Part shown: in pieces, positions 47,807 to 60,483 of the stretch
Layout: the number at the start of each line of letters is the position of its first letter
Position numbering within the stretch: the stretch's first letter is position 1
Assembly (NCBI GenBank): GCA_018873245.2
Contig: JAEMBT020000006.1
Location: forward strand, 12,160,387 to 12,224,386
Source: Archegozetes longisetosus
Lineage: Eukaryota; Arthropoda; Arachnida; Sarcoptiformes; Trhypochthoniidae
Length of the DNA stretch: 64,000 nucleotides
Direction: 5' to 3'
Notes under the pieces: model-generated
Told to the model about the DNA's origin: nothing
Database searches by the model: none
What the model saw: the letters and a program-made list of their open reading frames with translations, nothing else
Made by a program: the position numbers and the translations under genes

Positions 47807-50800
47807 CTAAACCTTATCTGCAATCCTAATCGTATAATTATTATTATTATTATTGTTTTTAACGCTATCATTGTCTATAGGAGTAAACATAATATCGATT
47901 TCTTTCTTATATTTCTTTTCCACATTCCTTCTCTTCATTTTCATGGCTGCGGTCAACATATCGTTATCGGGAGACCATTCATCGGGAACTAATTTAATTC
48001 TGATGGGTATTTCTTTTTTACTTAAGTTGGCCGAAATGCCAGACTGAGTTAGAGAAGAATAAACTTTCTTATAGACTTCGATGTCATCACAAAGTTTATG
48101 GAGTGGTATATCTTTTTTCCCTAAATCCTCAGCTAATTGACTAAATGTCTTTTGATTAGGTGTCACAATGGCCACCAAGTCATTGGAAAAAGTGCCACCA
48201 CAAACACATATGTTGTCCACATATTCACATGACTTAAGTGCTGCCTCGATCTGAAAAAATAGTTTTTTCAATGAAAAATTTGTCAATTAATAATATTTTG
48301 AAATGGATTTCACTTCAATGATGATTGGCAACAGGGAAACTAAAGTTTCAATTTGATTAAAAAATTGCTGTGAGGATAAAAGTTCTTTATTTTATGTCTT
48401 ACTTGACTTGTTCGTTGCAAAGATGTTTCGCAATCTTATACTCTGTTGAGTGAAACTTAATGATTGCATAAGTATTTTGTTACTAAACTTTTTCAAGGCT
48501 TTCAAAGAGCATAAGAATATTTGTTTTGTTCCTCTTATGTCAAATCATTACTATTGGGAAATCCGGAATATTATAAAATCTAATTTTAAAATCGAATTGA
48601 TTCTAGTATTAAGTTTTGTTTGTTCATTTTGTAAACTTGAAAATTTATTTCAAGATTTTCTAATTCTATAAGATATTTATTTAAATTAATAGCTTTGAAG
48701 GTTTGTGGTAAACGATTTCGATACGAAAAATAACTTTTGTGAGACATTAGATGTTTTGAAACTTACTTTGCCGAGAGAAACGTATTCTCCATTTTGTAAT
48801 TTAAGTAAATCTTTTCTGCGATCAATTATCTTAAAAGTTCCGTCAGGAAAAAGTTCTCCAATATCTCCGGTATAAAACCAACGAACACCATTATGATCAA
48901 CTTTGAAAGCTTCTTCAGTCTGTTCAGGTAGTTTGTAATATCCGACCGCTACAGAGTCACCACCGATTATTATCTCTCCTCTTGGATTTGGTTTATCACT
49001 AGAGTGATATCCGCCTTCGTCCCAATCTATTAATTTGACTTTAACTCCTTGTAGAGGAGCACCAACTCTACCATAGGATATATCCTGAAAGTCCATACAC
49101 AAGACGGCACCAGTTGTTTCAGTCGCTCCATAGCCTAAAATTAGCATAAATAAGAAAATTAAATCGTTTCATTTCTAATAAAAGTCATGAAAGAAGACCT
49201 ATCTGTATATTGTAGTTAAATAAACATTTACTATTTGATATATTGAAAGTTATGATAGTAATAAATAAGGAGTCTTCAAGTCTTTAAAGTTGATTTACTG
49301 GCTTGTAAAAATATTAAACAACTTTTTATTTGTGGATAGAATTATAGCGGAAGTGTTTCCCATAACTAACTAGAACAACAGTAAAAATGACAGTGTTTTT
49401 TATGGGTTAGGTTGGGTGTTGTGAACAATACCTTGTGCTAAAGTGACGTCCAGAGCGGCTTTAATAAGAGACTGTGTGTTAGAATTAAGAGGAGCGCCGC
49501 CAACAATCATATACTGAAGTCTTCCTCCCATTTGTTCCTTAACTTTAGAGCACAACAATTTATTAACAATTTCACATTTATAGCCCTTTGTAGACCATTT
49601 AGTTTTATATGCCATTAAATAATTGAAAATATCGACAGAGACTGGGGTTCGGGCTTTCAGTTTATCGTACATTTCTTTTCGTATGCGATCTAAAACTAAT
49701 GGGACTGTTGTTATACATGTTGGACGAAGTAGTTTGATATCACTTCTTTGTCCAGGTGCTAGACCTGGAGCTGAGTCAGTCAGAGTGAACGGAGTACCGT
49801 AACCTATTCTTACGCCACCTAAAATTCGGTTAATTTTATTAATTACTTATTCATAAAATCAAGCTTTAGTTAAATTTCATCTCAGTATTGCTATTAATCA
49901 TAATAACATTCAAAACTCCTAATTAACATTAAATATCTTCTATTTCAAACTTAAAATACTATAAGGGAATCTAAAATTTCGAATAATAGAAGAAATCAAA
50001 CTAAAGCCAAAAATTAGATTTAAATTACCATGAAACAGGAAAAATTCTATAGTCAGTTCTAAAACATGAGCCAATGGTAAATATGCGATATATATATGAT
50101 TGCGATTGTCAGCTATTAGATCCTTAACTAATATTAGCAGTGCGTTTGCAGAACCTAAAAATTGTCGGTGTGTTGCAACCGCAGCTTTCGGGTTACCAGT
50201 TGTTCCCGATGTGTACATTATTATCAATGGGTCATCAGGTTTTGGTGTTTCAAATTCAAAGTGTGATTCTGATCCTATTTTCTCAATCTCTTTCAGTGAT
50301 ATTAGTTTTACATTTTGTGGAAAGTCGTTAGTTTCAACATTTTCATAACTATTAATATAAACAATTGTTGATATAGTTTTTGTTTCACTCAATAGTGATT
50401 TAACTTTAGGCAACATGTCGGCTGATGTTATCATTACTTGAACTTCTGTCTGATTCATTCCATAGACTAATCCATCATCTCCTAAATCATCGAAAGAAAA
50501 TTTTTTGTTTGAAAGTTGCAAAATATATGATATATGTTTAACATATGATAAGAATGAGTACCCAAATTAGAAAAAAGTGTGACTATAGTTCCTCCAAGTT
50601 TTGCGATCGCCTGAGAGCATAAAAACCACTCAACTCTTGTCTCAGACAATAACAAAACTTTATCGCCAAAATTAACTCCATTAGCTATCAATCCATTTGC
50701 TATATTTGTGGTTATAGTATCGATTTGTCCATAAGTCAACCATTTATAATCACTTAGTTTATATTTCTTCAATGATTTTCCATCAACTCGTTTGACTTTA

Positions 50801-52374
50801 CCATCTTTTCCAAGAGACTCTTCTGCAGACAACACTTCTCGATAACCTAATTATTAATAGAAATCATTCGGTTATTCTTACTTTTTATGTTCATTTACCA
50901 AATACAGTGCAATGGGACTCATTAAAGATATCAAATAACTGCAAACAATGTTTTACAAAGAAGCTTTCATGTATATTTAAAAACGGTTTTATCCTTGAGT
51001 TGTGGTTTATTTTTGAGGCATTATTTTTTCATTTAACCTTTAACTTTCAGCTTGTAAAAACTTAAAAATAAAAAAATTATTTATAATTTAGCTTACCAAC
51101 ATTAATTAATATATTATACAATCTGCAAATAGTTAAGACTTATCGAAAACACTGCTTATATAAAAACCGTATTAGCTGTTTGTTTCATGATAATGGAATA
51201 TTCATCCATAAACTCTGGATTTTCTCCCCTCAAAATATTGTGATCTAAGTTCCGAATAAAGTTTCTAGAAATATAGTTTCGAAAATGAGCTTTGGGGAAC
51301 CCTATTCCAAACTATATATCAGGAAAAATACTAATTTTCTAAAAATAAAATAGACTAAATTTTAGAACGAAATATTTCCAAATAGATTAAAATTGAAAAT
51401 GAATGTTTAAAAAGCTTAGTTTGCGAAATAAACTTTTTTCATTTTTATCAAATCGCGGAGAAATCCCAACAGCTTAGAAGGTTAACATTTAATTAATTTG
51501 GGTATTTTATAAACTATTCTTTTCCTATTGACATATGATATGGAGGTCTCATAGATAATTTCTCAACAATTTTACTATTATTATTTTTATTATATTACTA
51601 TTTTTATTATTGATTCACCAGTTTCTCAATAAAGATTTGGAAATAACATTTCTATACAAATAGAATGAGTTTCATTGTATTGTTAGGGCTTCTAAACAGA
51701 GTTTTCGAAGCTTTGTATTTAGAAACTTTATGTTTCGAGGCTTCAAAGTATAGCTAAAAAACTTACTTAAGTTGTGCACGATACTTGTAACAAATAATAT
51801 AATTTACGTGATAGCTAAAACTATTAAATCTAACTAAAGAACTGGCTGTTGATAAGCTGAATTTTTTAACAGGGATATTCCCATATTACATTCAATCTCG
51901 ATATAATGAAAGCTTTTGATTGCACAACCTCATCACTATGAGTGGTATAAGCTTTATTTTAAAGGGTATTATTAAAAAGCAATCAAAAAACCAGTTACGT
52001 AGAAATTATAACTAGCTACAAATGTCTAACCCTTTAATTTTGATGCAATCCCAAAAATATCTATGTAAAACTCATATTAAAATACCTAAAATAGTTGTAT
52101 TGGCTCCATAAAAGCTGACCAAACTATTCAATGATTCACTTAAAGTACTGACATTCAATATTGGATGTGTAGCTACTTCTTCATCTCTGACCCAGGCGGA
52201 ATTGGAATCGTTGGGATCTTCCTTTTTGGATTTAATACGATTTGCTTTTGCTAATATAATCCATGGCTTTTGATGAAAATAATAAAACGGTAGAGTTATA
52301 TAAGTATATAAATTAACAACAATCCGAACTATAAGCATAAAAATTGAGACCAAAATCTTCCTTCGATAAGACAT
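47807..52374 (-). CDS. Acsl: Long-chain acyl-CoA synthetase (ACSL3/4-like), copy C, intact
   Basis: Exons 52374-52086, 50846-50562, 50481-50029, 49818-49432, 49134-48767 and 48250-47807 splice to a 2226-nt frame, 741 aa, near the usual 700-720. The N-terminal membrane anchor is at about 7-31; SETRVEWF and [13 protein letters not shown] come before the P-loop [10 protein letters not shown] (281-290); then [20 protein letters not shown] (472 on), the adenylation signature [20 protein letters not shown] and GEYVSLGK (to 594), and the C-terminal catalytic domain with [16 protein letters not shown]. The C-terminus contains a run of Asn from an ATT microsatellite, three codons longer than in A and B. 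All catalytic motifs are present, so this copy is expected to be active in making acyl-CoA, possibly for the adjacent elongase. Confidence 0.93.
51250..51755. mobile_element. 4258-family MITE in Acsl-C intron 1
   Basis: The left end has ATAGTTTCGAAAATGAGC and CCCTATTCCAAACTATATAT; the right end has TTAGGGCTTCTAAACAGAG and TTTCGAGGCTTCAAAGTATA. Both ends match the 4258-4943 element, so this is a fuller copy than the remnants in A and B. Confidence 0.6.
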
Positions 52375-55266
52375 TTCTCAAACAATTACTTGTAACAAAC
52401 TTTATCTTTTGAATAGCACGATTGAACGCAATAATAAAAGAGCGCTTATTCGAAAGCGCGCGTCTTATTCACAATTACTGTCGATTGTTGTAGGTATCAA
52501 CACAAAAAGTTTTCAATTTTTAATTCAAAGACAATATTTGAGACTTTTACTATAGTTATCGATAATAGATTTTCACCAAATCAAGTTTAGGAAAATCTGA
52601 ACCGCTTTGTAAGTTGAATCGTAGGAACGTTTGAATTTTAAAAGTTTTAGGTTTACTTTTATTACAATTATCACAAACTTCATATATTATAAATTAGATA
52701 ATAAAACTTAAGGAAAATATATATTACTTTTATTACTCAATTAACTTCTTCGTTCAACAAACTTTTTAATCCGATTGAACTTTTTCTAAATAGTGAAAAC
52801 TTTTAGATAAGATTTAATATCACGTACTCAATTGACTTTTATTATTCATGATTAAAAAATTTAAACCAAAATTGTTCTTCTCTTGTCATTGATGTAGAGA
52901 AAGTGGTCACCAATTAGAAAGTGAGCGGAATTTAAGATAAGGCAAGTTTTATATGATGATGATTGACATCAATACCAGCACCAGTTTGTAGGAAAACACT
53001 CAGTGATAGTGACTATATGTTTATGTGATTCGAGGAAAATTCAACTAAATTCTCACAAAACTACTTTTCACCTGTAAGACAATCATTCACCGAACTGGTA
53101 TAGAAAGAGAAAGAGAAAAACCTTTTGCGTACACCTTTCAAGGTTTCTAATATTGCCTTAAGGCTGTTTTCTTTTTTTCATTCGATATATACATGCGAAC
53201 AAATATAGCAATTTATAGTTCATATTAATAAATAATGCAGCATTTACTAAATTTGGAACAAATCTTCTTCTATTGAGTCTAAAATCATTTACATTTTATA
53301 TCTGAAAAATGCTATCAAATTATCAAGCTATCAAGCTACTTGATGATAATATCGATTTCTTAGATTTTTATTTATATCTGTCTAACTATTGAAGAAATAT
53401 TGGGAAATTTTTACTTAACTTATGTACCTTTTATTTATTTTTGTTTAGTTTGATCAAAAGTTTCCTGTAGGTAATGTAGTTTTTGACACTTTTCTTTTAT
53501 CTATAATTTGTGCCATAACTTGTCAAGCATTCAATTTGTAGACTTTTAATCCAAGACTTACAAAGACATTTGGAGTAATTATCTCATGCTTTTTCACTTA
53601 AAGCAAACAATAAAGTGCGCAACAAACTGTAATAATAAAAATATTGTATTTCATTCTTCCATTTGGAACAAATTATTCTAAACTTGAACTATATTTTGAC
53701 TTTTATAGTGCAAAGGTTTTACGATAACAACTTGTCAACATTTGCTAAAAAGGAAATCAGTCAACAATTATTTAGATCAATTTTAAGCATTCGAAATTAA
53801 GTTCAACTTTGTTTTTCATGTTTTTGTTCGCCCAAGAACTTCAGATTTTTTTTTTATATAATCGCTTTCATCAGAAACACGTCATAAGTAGTGAATAAGA
53901 TTTTATTAGAAATTTCGCCTCTGCTCCAATTTCAATGCTTATTATGAATTGAAAGATTCAAAGGTATTTCCATTGTTTAATAATTTCTGTGATGCTCGTA
54001 ACGAAAGTGTCATTCATGATAAGGGATTTTGTCTGATTGAATTTCTTTAATAAATGTTCAAAATTTCCTAAACTCTCGCTTTTCAGAAAAGCTGATTATT
54101 CGTGCGAGGAATAGCAATAGAAACGGGCTCCCCTTCAACCAGCTGACTGATTATTCACATTTAAGTATTTTTCTGTCTGACAAATTCCTATACGAAATTA
54201 ACTCCATCAGGAATGAGAGTTCAAAAATATGGTCTTGCAGTCACGTATAGAATTTGATATATGGACTCTATATATAGAAAGTAAACTAAAATAATTAGCA
54301 AAGATAGTGACGTCTGGAAAGAAAGAGGTATGTCTAGAACCATGACACAATCTATAAAAAGCTCCAGGATCTTGTTTTCACTTGTATGAACTTTCTTAAT
54401 TTAAGGGAAATTCAATGATTTTTGTTGTTATTCAACTGCAATAACTTTTTAATTGAAATAATCATTAGTCGAAAAGTAAGTCTATGTGATAATGCGGTCA
54501 ATTAACTACCATTAATTTTAGATAACTATTAGAACAATATTTGTCTTTCAATATTTTTTGGTTTTTTGAACTGAGAACAACCGGTCTTTTGAACTTTGTT
54601 TAACCTTTGGTGATGTGTTTTCTTGAAAACCTGTACTTTCCATGACTTCGTAGACTAAACTTTAATATTTAAGTATCGAGCATTCTTCGAAAGATTAATC
54701 TATTTAAAGAGCCCTAATGGTACCTAAAGCTAAAGATTTTTTCTTACTTCGAAAGCATTCTTAACTTAGATCTGATCTTAGGTTAAAGTCGTGAGTCATA
54801 TTTGTTGACTTTTGAAGTGACGCCACAAACGGTTGGGTTTTTATTAGTTATTTGCAGTCTTTGATTTAAGAATAAGTTAATACTTAAAAAGTATTCAAGT
54901 TTAATTTCTAAACCAAGATAATTAAGGTATTTTACGTCACTGATCATAGTCTGTGCGTAAGATTGAACTAACAAGATTAGAATGAATAATGGACTACTGC
55001 ATTAACATGTTATATAGCTATATACCCATTCATTTAACATGTTTATGCAGTGCTCCATTCAATATGATAAAAAACATCATTTCTTAAGTGATTTTTTCGC
55101 AATGAATATACTCCTTTATTGAGAAATTCAATGACAAAGTCTAAATTCATTTATTGATAAAATTATTTTTATGAAAATTTATGACTGGGATAATCAAAAC
55201 TCTAAAATGTGAAGTGTAAACCTTATAAATACAAGGCAAAAATACCTATTTATTCATGTTTGCATT
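52375..55266. other. Intergenic, elongase to synthetase, block C
   Basis: Shared spacer interrupted by the C-only insertion. The part next to the synthetase (52375-52540) differs clearly from A and B, which match each other there. Confidence 0.5.
53245..55040. mobile_element. ~1.8-kb C-only insertion, unclassified
   Basis: A and B read from TAGTTCATATTAA to the GCAGCAC/ACAGCAC stretch without interruption; in C this is split by about 1.8 kb, with ATGCAG on both sides (about 53240 and 55045). No transposase, terminal repeat or gene is recognised inside. A 63-codon minus frame at 54783-54974 has no motif. Confidence 0.5.
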
Positions 55267-57264
55267 TTAATCAGATTTAATAGTTGTTGAATAAGATTTC
55301 TTATAAAAATTTGCAAACATTATTAAAAATACAGGATTTTGTCCGACAACAAATAGGAACCAATCGATTGGATAATCGGTTTGAATAATGAAAAGTAAAA
55401 CACCATAAGAGCCACAAATAACAAATTGAATAATTTGTATTAGAGTTATGTATTTTTTCCACCATAAATAAGGCTGAAGTCTGGGTCCAAAAGATGATAA
55501 GGCATAATAAGAGTACATCAGCACATGAATGAAAGAGTTGATGAAAATGAAGAGACGAATGATAGGTATAGTAACGTTATATTTAAAAGAGACCCAACAA
55601 ATAATCGGAACCACTGTGTGATGGTATAAATGTAAAAGTGTTACGTTTGACTCCTTCTTACGTAATACGAAAAATACAGTATCTAATAAATCCAGAAATC
55701 TGGTCATTGTGAACCACCAAATCAAGCTAATCAAACTATTTTTCAAATAAATAAATTCATAATTTGAGTCATGCAACTTGAAAACTATTTTTAAATCACT
55801 TTCTCATGAATTTTATCAAATTATTGTAATTAAAATATTTATTTAGAATTAAATCAATGCAAACGTCTAGCCTTCGATGACATGAAGTTGGAAATAAATT
55901 TTTTAGATATTCATCTTTTGATCTTTTATCTAACATTATTAACATAATATTTAAGTAATTAATGTTGAGTTTAGATTCAACCACGCCATAGAGGACATGT
56001 TTTTACAGCACTTAATAATTAAGTCTGGAATCTATTCAACAGTTTGAAAAAAAAATTATCTCATCTGAGGTTTTTAATCGTTGAATTTTACGATAATCTG
56101 CAATTCAGGGGCTGGGGGATTTCTATTTCATCAAAACTACAGGTGCATTATAAATGAAATTAGTTTTAAACAAAATATTGTAATGTAATTACTGCAAATA
56201 TAAGCGTCATAAATGGTTAAAAGTTTAGTCTTATGCGTACTAATCAAAAGAGGGCTACAGGAAATTTCCGTTTGTTTGAAATTTGACTTTCACCACCCAA
56301 AGTATTTCATCCAAAAATAAATATAAAATCAATCTATTCAATCCGGTCCAACAATGCAAAGGTATTTACTGGAGATCCCATATGTTTATCACAATTTTAA
56401 TATAAAATTAGAAATCGACATTATTTGCCGTACAATCAATAGTAGTTGATATAAGCTCAATGCAAGTAAACCATGTTAAGCTCAGATATAAAGCTTTCAA
56501 AAGGATCCGCTAAAATACTGTGAAGAGTAAGAGCACCCACTGTTTGTTAAATATAGCTAAATATCGGTATGATCTATGTTAAGTTAATTTTCATCATTTC
56601 TTAGATCTCCTCAACTTCGACCGATAAACCCATAAAGTACATACTTTTGTTTTGTCAATATTTCATAATAGGGTCTCAAAAAAGAAATTCCGTATTTATT
56701 CATGAAAAATATGCCACAAATACTTCTCTTTATAAATACTTTAGAGGAGTATTTGCTGACTCGCAGCAAATTTATTGCGATAAATGAAAGAATAGAAAAG
56801 AATAAATTCAAATAACCTAAGATTGAAAACAAAGTGAGGGATTCATTGTTTTACAATAAAGGAAGTAATGCATTACACAAATGCTTATAAAGAATGACAA
56901 ATAAAATGATTTTCACTGAACTAAATCTCAAATACCTGAGTGTTTGTTGAGAGGTATCATCTCTTGAGGGATATTTGAAATCTAAGAATATTCTTCCGTA
57001 ATCGAGATGTAGTGACACTCGAAAGAATATGTAAGAGTTGGCCAAAACCATAAATGCATTGAAGGTGAAAATCAATTTTCTCAACTCAAATGGTTTTCTA
57101 GATTTCATATATTTAGGCAAAAGTGATCTCGTGATTAGTAAATATGCTGACATAATAACTAATATTGTCCACAATCCACCCCTGATTATTGGCAAATGAT
57201 TGCTTCGCGAATCTGCGATTTCTTTCCAATAATCGTTGAAATAATAAAAAATGATATTCGCCAT
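55267..57264 (-). CDS. Very-long-chain fatty-acid elongase (ELOVL family), copy C, intact
   Basis: Condenses acyl-CoA with malonyl-CoA, the first step of chain elongation at the ER membrane. Exon 1 (57264-56936) ends CTCAG|GTATTT; exon 2 (55735-55267) begins after ...AAAAATAG. The joined frame is 798 nt, 265 aa. It shows the N-terminal segment with KPFELRK, SLISLIWWF leading to FLDLLDTVFFVLRKK, the catalytic histidine box HLYHH at 145-149, and NSFIHVLMYSYY (N176, H180), followed by WWKKYITLIQIIQFVI. Several hydrophobic segments fit a seven-helix protein. The C-terminus KKSYSTTIKSD is lysine-poor, so no classic KKXX retrieval signal is evident. It lies upstream of the synthetase on the same strand. 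The substrate chain length cannot be inferred. Confidence 0.93.
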
Positions 57265-57292
57265 TATTTTGATGTTTTCTGTTGTTTGAAAG

Positions 57293-59719
57293 AACTTTTC
57301 CTACAATCACTCTAAATTCATAGATACTTGATCAAACTTTAGTAATTAGTCTATGATCGAAGAGTTGTCTGCAATAGAAAGGTATCTCTATTTTTAAATG
57401 CTTTAATAGTCACGAAGCTCTCATTTATTATATTTTCAGTTGTCTGTTATCACATCTATTGTATTTAAATATTCATTTCTAATTATTTACATTTCATTAT
57501 AGCTATTTCATATATAAAATAGTTTTAAAAAGCAGTCAAATCACATGAGTTATTTACCAAATTGAACACGGTCTCATTAGATGACAGTCAAATAATATAT
57601 TCAAATAAGTTTGTCTAGTTTTTGAATGCAAAACTAAAACTTCAAGGAGAAAATCTATTGATCTAAACACTTAGCAATTGATTTGATGACTCTTCTTGTT
57701 TTATAATTGATTTAAACTTCTAAGCAATATCTATTTAATCAAATAAAGATAGATGTCAAACTAATTCGCACTTTCAGATCCTCGGATATTAAGAGTCTGA
57801 AAACGAGATATCTTTCTACCGCAGAGGGCCCTTCAATTGTGATTATTTAAATGACTTCTTACCTTAATTTTTCAAATCTTCATTGAAAGATTATCAAATC
57901 ACTATTCAGACCTTTATTGTGAAATGAGAATTGGTTTATCTTTAAATAGTTCAATTTTCCAACAATGGATAATAAAATATAATGACTCATTTACTAAAAA
58001 CTTAGATTTTTTCTGTCAAACACAAAAATTATTAATCAATTTATTCTGATAACAGTTTTCAACAGAAAGTTATGGCTCTGTAACCGAAATGATAAATGTT
58101 ACATCAACCTTATTGATTCATTAGTTTTTATGCGAAATTTCGACTATTTGAGCCAAATATTTAAAATTTGATTCATTTATTTATTTGAAAACCTGTATTA
58201 ATAAATAAGCTATGACTATTTAGTGAATATCTGATCCGTTCTTAATTATTGAAACATGACATATTTTGTTTCAAATAGATTTTCAAAACTAATCGTGATA
58301 TCAAAATTCCGTATTTTGATATTAGCACAATTTTTAAAAAAAAACATACTTAACCGCTCTGATATTTACTGAAACTGTTATTGAGCTCCAATTTGCCGAT
58401 ATTTACTGCTATTAAAACTCACATTAATAAAAAGAGTTGAAGATTTTGCAAAACTTTGTATATTTTGCCAGAATAAATCTAACTCAAAGTGAATTGCAAA
58501 ACACTTCAATGCAATTATTTTGGATTGAGTTCTATGAATGATAGAAATAGCTATTTAGTTAAAATGATTTTGCAATAAATTTGTCTGAATAAAAGGAAAG
58601 TTATACTTAAATATATTTCCACCGTTGGTAATCATTTATAATTATTTGTTTCTGATTTTCAAGTACAATTTTGTAATCTTTGAAGATGCGGTAAAGTTTA
58701 TGTTGCTATTTAAAGCTAACGAGGAAGGATACGGATCGACTCCATTTTTCCTTCATTATCAAAGAGACATTTGAATTTGTCACTATCCCTTATAGTTTAT
58801 TGCTTGTCTCGCTTGCTTATGCTCGTTTGTCAGTAATCTAGCATTCAAAGTTTTATATTCATATGAAACAGAGCCTATAGTAATGCAGAAACTTTATATC
58901 CATACAATATCACCTTTATAAGCAACAAATTATATCTGATAGAGACAACTTGAGATATGCTTTTGAAGATGCATAAGGAATGGTTCCGATTTGTTCACTT
59001 CAAGCCTCGGCACTCCTTCATAAGAGTTGTTCAATGCAGATATATTGATAAATATGGTTAAAATGGAAGAATTTTACCATTTCGACAATCAATCATTCAA
59101 ATTACAATTTTATATCAAAATATTTACAAAACTTTGAAGGCTAATTCAATGAGATATTTATGAAAGTTGTGAAACACATTAAAAGTTAGATAATATTAAT
59201 TTTAGACTGTATGACAAATAAATTTCAATTAATGTTTTCTCGCTTGATAGAGAAATTCCACAACCTTTACTAAAGATATAGAAGTAATATGGTAAATAAG
59301 ATTTTTTTTATGTCTGAATGAAAAATATACTTTGAAGGATAGCAAGATAGAAATAGCTCGAAGACTTTTTTGTGGAAAAAATATTATTGTGTTTAAAATT
59401 CTGTATGAAACTATGCATAAACTTTATAAAAAGTTGCTGATTATATTTAGAGTTGCAAATAATCTTCGATCTACAGCAAAGCCTATTATAGTCATAGAAG
59501 TACAGGTTTCAGATTTGAATTCTAGTTTGAAAAGGTACTAAAAGGAGTTTCCAAAAATTTTACTACAGATTTTTCCTCGTAAAAAATAAAATGAAATCTA
59601 TTTTTCTGTTTTCAGCGAAATAGGTTTAAAGACTTGTCCACCTGATTAAACAATGGATGAATGTTTTCTCATTTTGATGACTGAAATTATCTATTCAAGG
59701 AAAACAATAGATTAATACT
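57293..59719. other. Unassigned sequence upstream of block C elongase
   Basis: Contains the elongase 5' flank. No other gene or clear element is recognised. A 69-codon plus frame at 59332-59541 lacks any motif. Confidence 0.4.
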
Positions 59720-60366
59720 GACTCAGAAATGACATTTGCTGTGAACTTTTTTAGTAAGATATGTCTTAAATGATAGGTAATTATTCAAGATTTTAAGTTT
59801 TTGGTCTTATAAAAGCTGAAATACATATCTGAAACGTAATAATCCATTGAAATTGCCATTCAGATTCTGAGTTTACTATAATTAAACTCAGCTCGATTCA
59901 TACAAGTTTTTATATAGTCACCAATATTTTTCTAAATTTATTAATGTTCAAATAGTTATAAACAATTATTTTGAGTAATTTATTACAAAATTTATTCTCA
60001 TTATCAGATATTTCTAAATATTCTTTATAATCACAATTTTCAAAAATAATACCGTCGAAATATTTCAATAAATCAATTGCTATCTATTTTTCACTATTGA
60101 TATTTGAGTTAATTCGCTATATTTTTGATGAGCATTTTTATAAAATCTATTAATAATATTAATTGGGTTTAACATTTTATAATAAATTATTCAAAAAAGT
60201 TGCTTATAGTTGTTTGAACATTAGTAGGTTTAGAGAGATATTGGTGACTGTATAAAAATATGCATTTCAGCCTTTATGAGACCAAAATTTGAAATTTTTA
60301 ATAATTATATATCATTTAAGACATATCTTACCAAAAAAATGTTCACAGCAAATGTCCTTTTCGAGT
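59720..60366. mobile_element. ~647-bp foldback element
   Basis: Inverted arms of over 200 bp. The outer part contains GACATTTGCTGTGAAC, TAAGATATGTCTTAAATGAT and AAAGCTGAAATACATAT, all repeated in inverse at 60255-60356. An inner pair (TATATAGTCACCAATATTTT, ATGTTCAAATAGTTATAAAC) is also inverted, and a small hairpin (CTGAGTTTA...TAAACTCAG) sits at 59868-59892. No coding content. Confidence 0.75.
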
Positions 60367-60483
60367 CAAAAAGTTGAGTATTTGAAAAACGAGCCAAATT
60401 GAGTTGATCAAACCCAGTATCTTAGGTATTTTCGACGAAGAACTCAAATTCGAAATGCGTTCGCTAGAACTGTAATGTCTCAT

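Larger units (their letters stand above)
47130..57292. repeat. Block C of the ELOVL-ACSL duplication
   Basis: Homology to A and B starts at about 47130 (AATTCAAACTG, matching A near 4035) and extends to about 57292, just upstream of the elongase start, where A also loses homology. This is the only block in which both genes are intact. It has one large private insertion (about 53245-55040) and lacks the 282-bp MITE of A and B. Confidence 0.9.

Noticed and set aside
54783-54974. 63-codon minus frame in the C-only insertion
   Set aside because: Too short, no motif, and no counterpart elsewhere in the window.
56611-56832. Hydrophobic 73-codon minus frame in the elongase intron as an extra elongase exon
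   Set aside because: Splicing exon 1 to it gives an early stop, while the direct exon 1 to exon 2 junction gives a perfect elongase; kept only as a conserved intronic segment.
59332-59541. 69-codon plus frame
   Set aside because: No motif or splice context; frames of this length occur by chance here.
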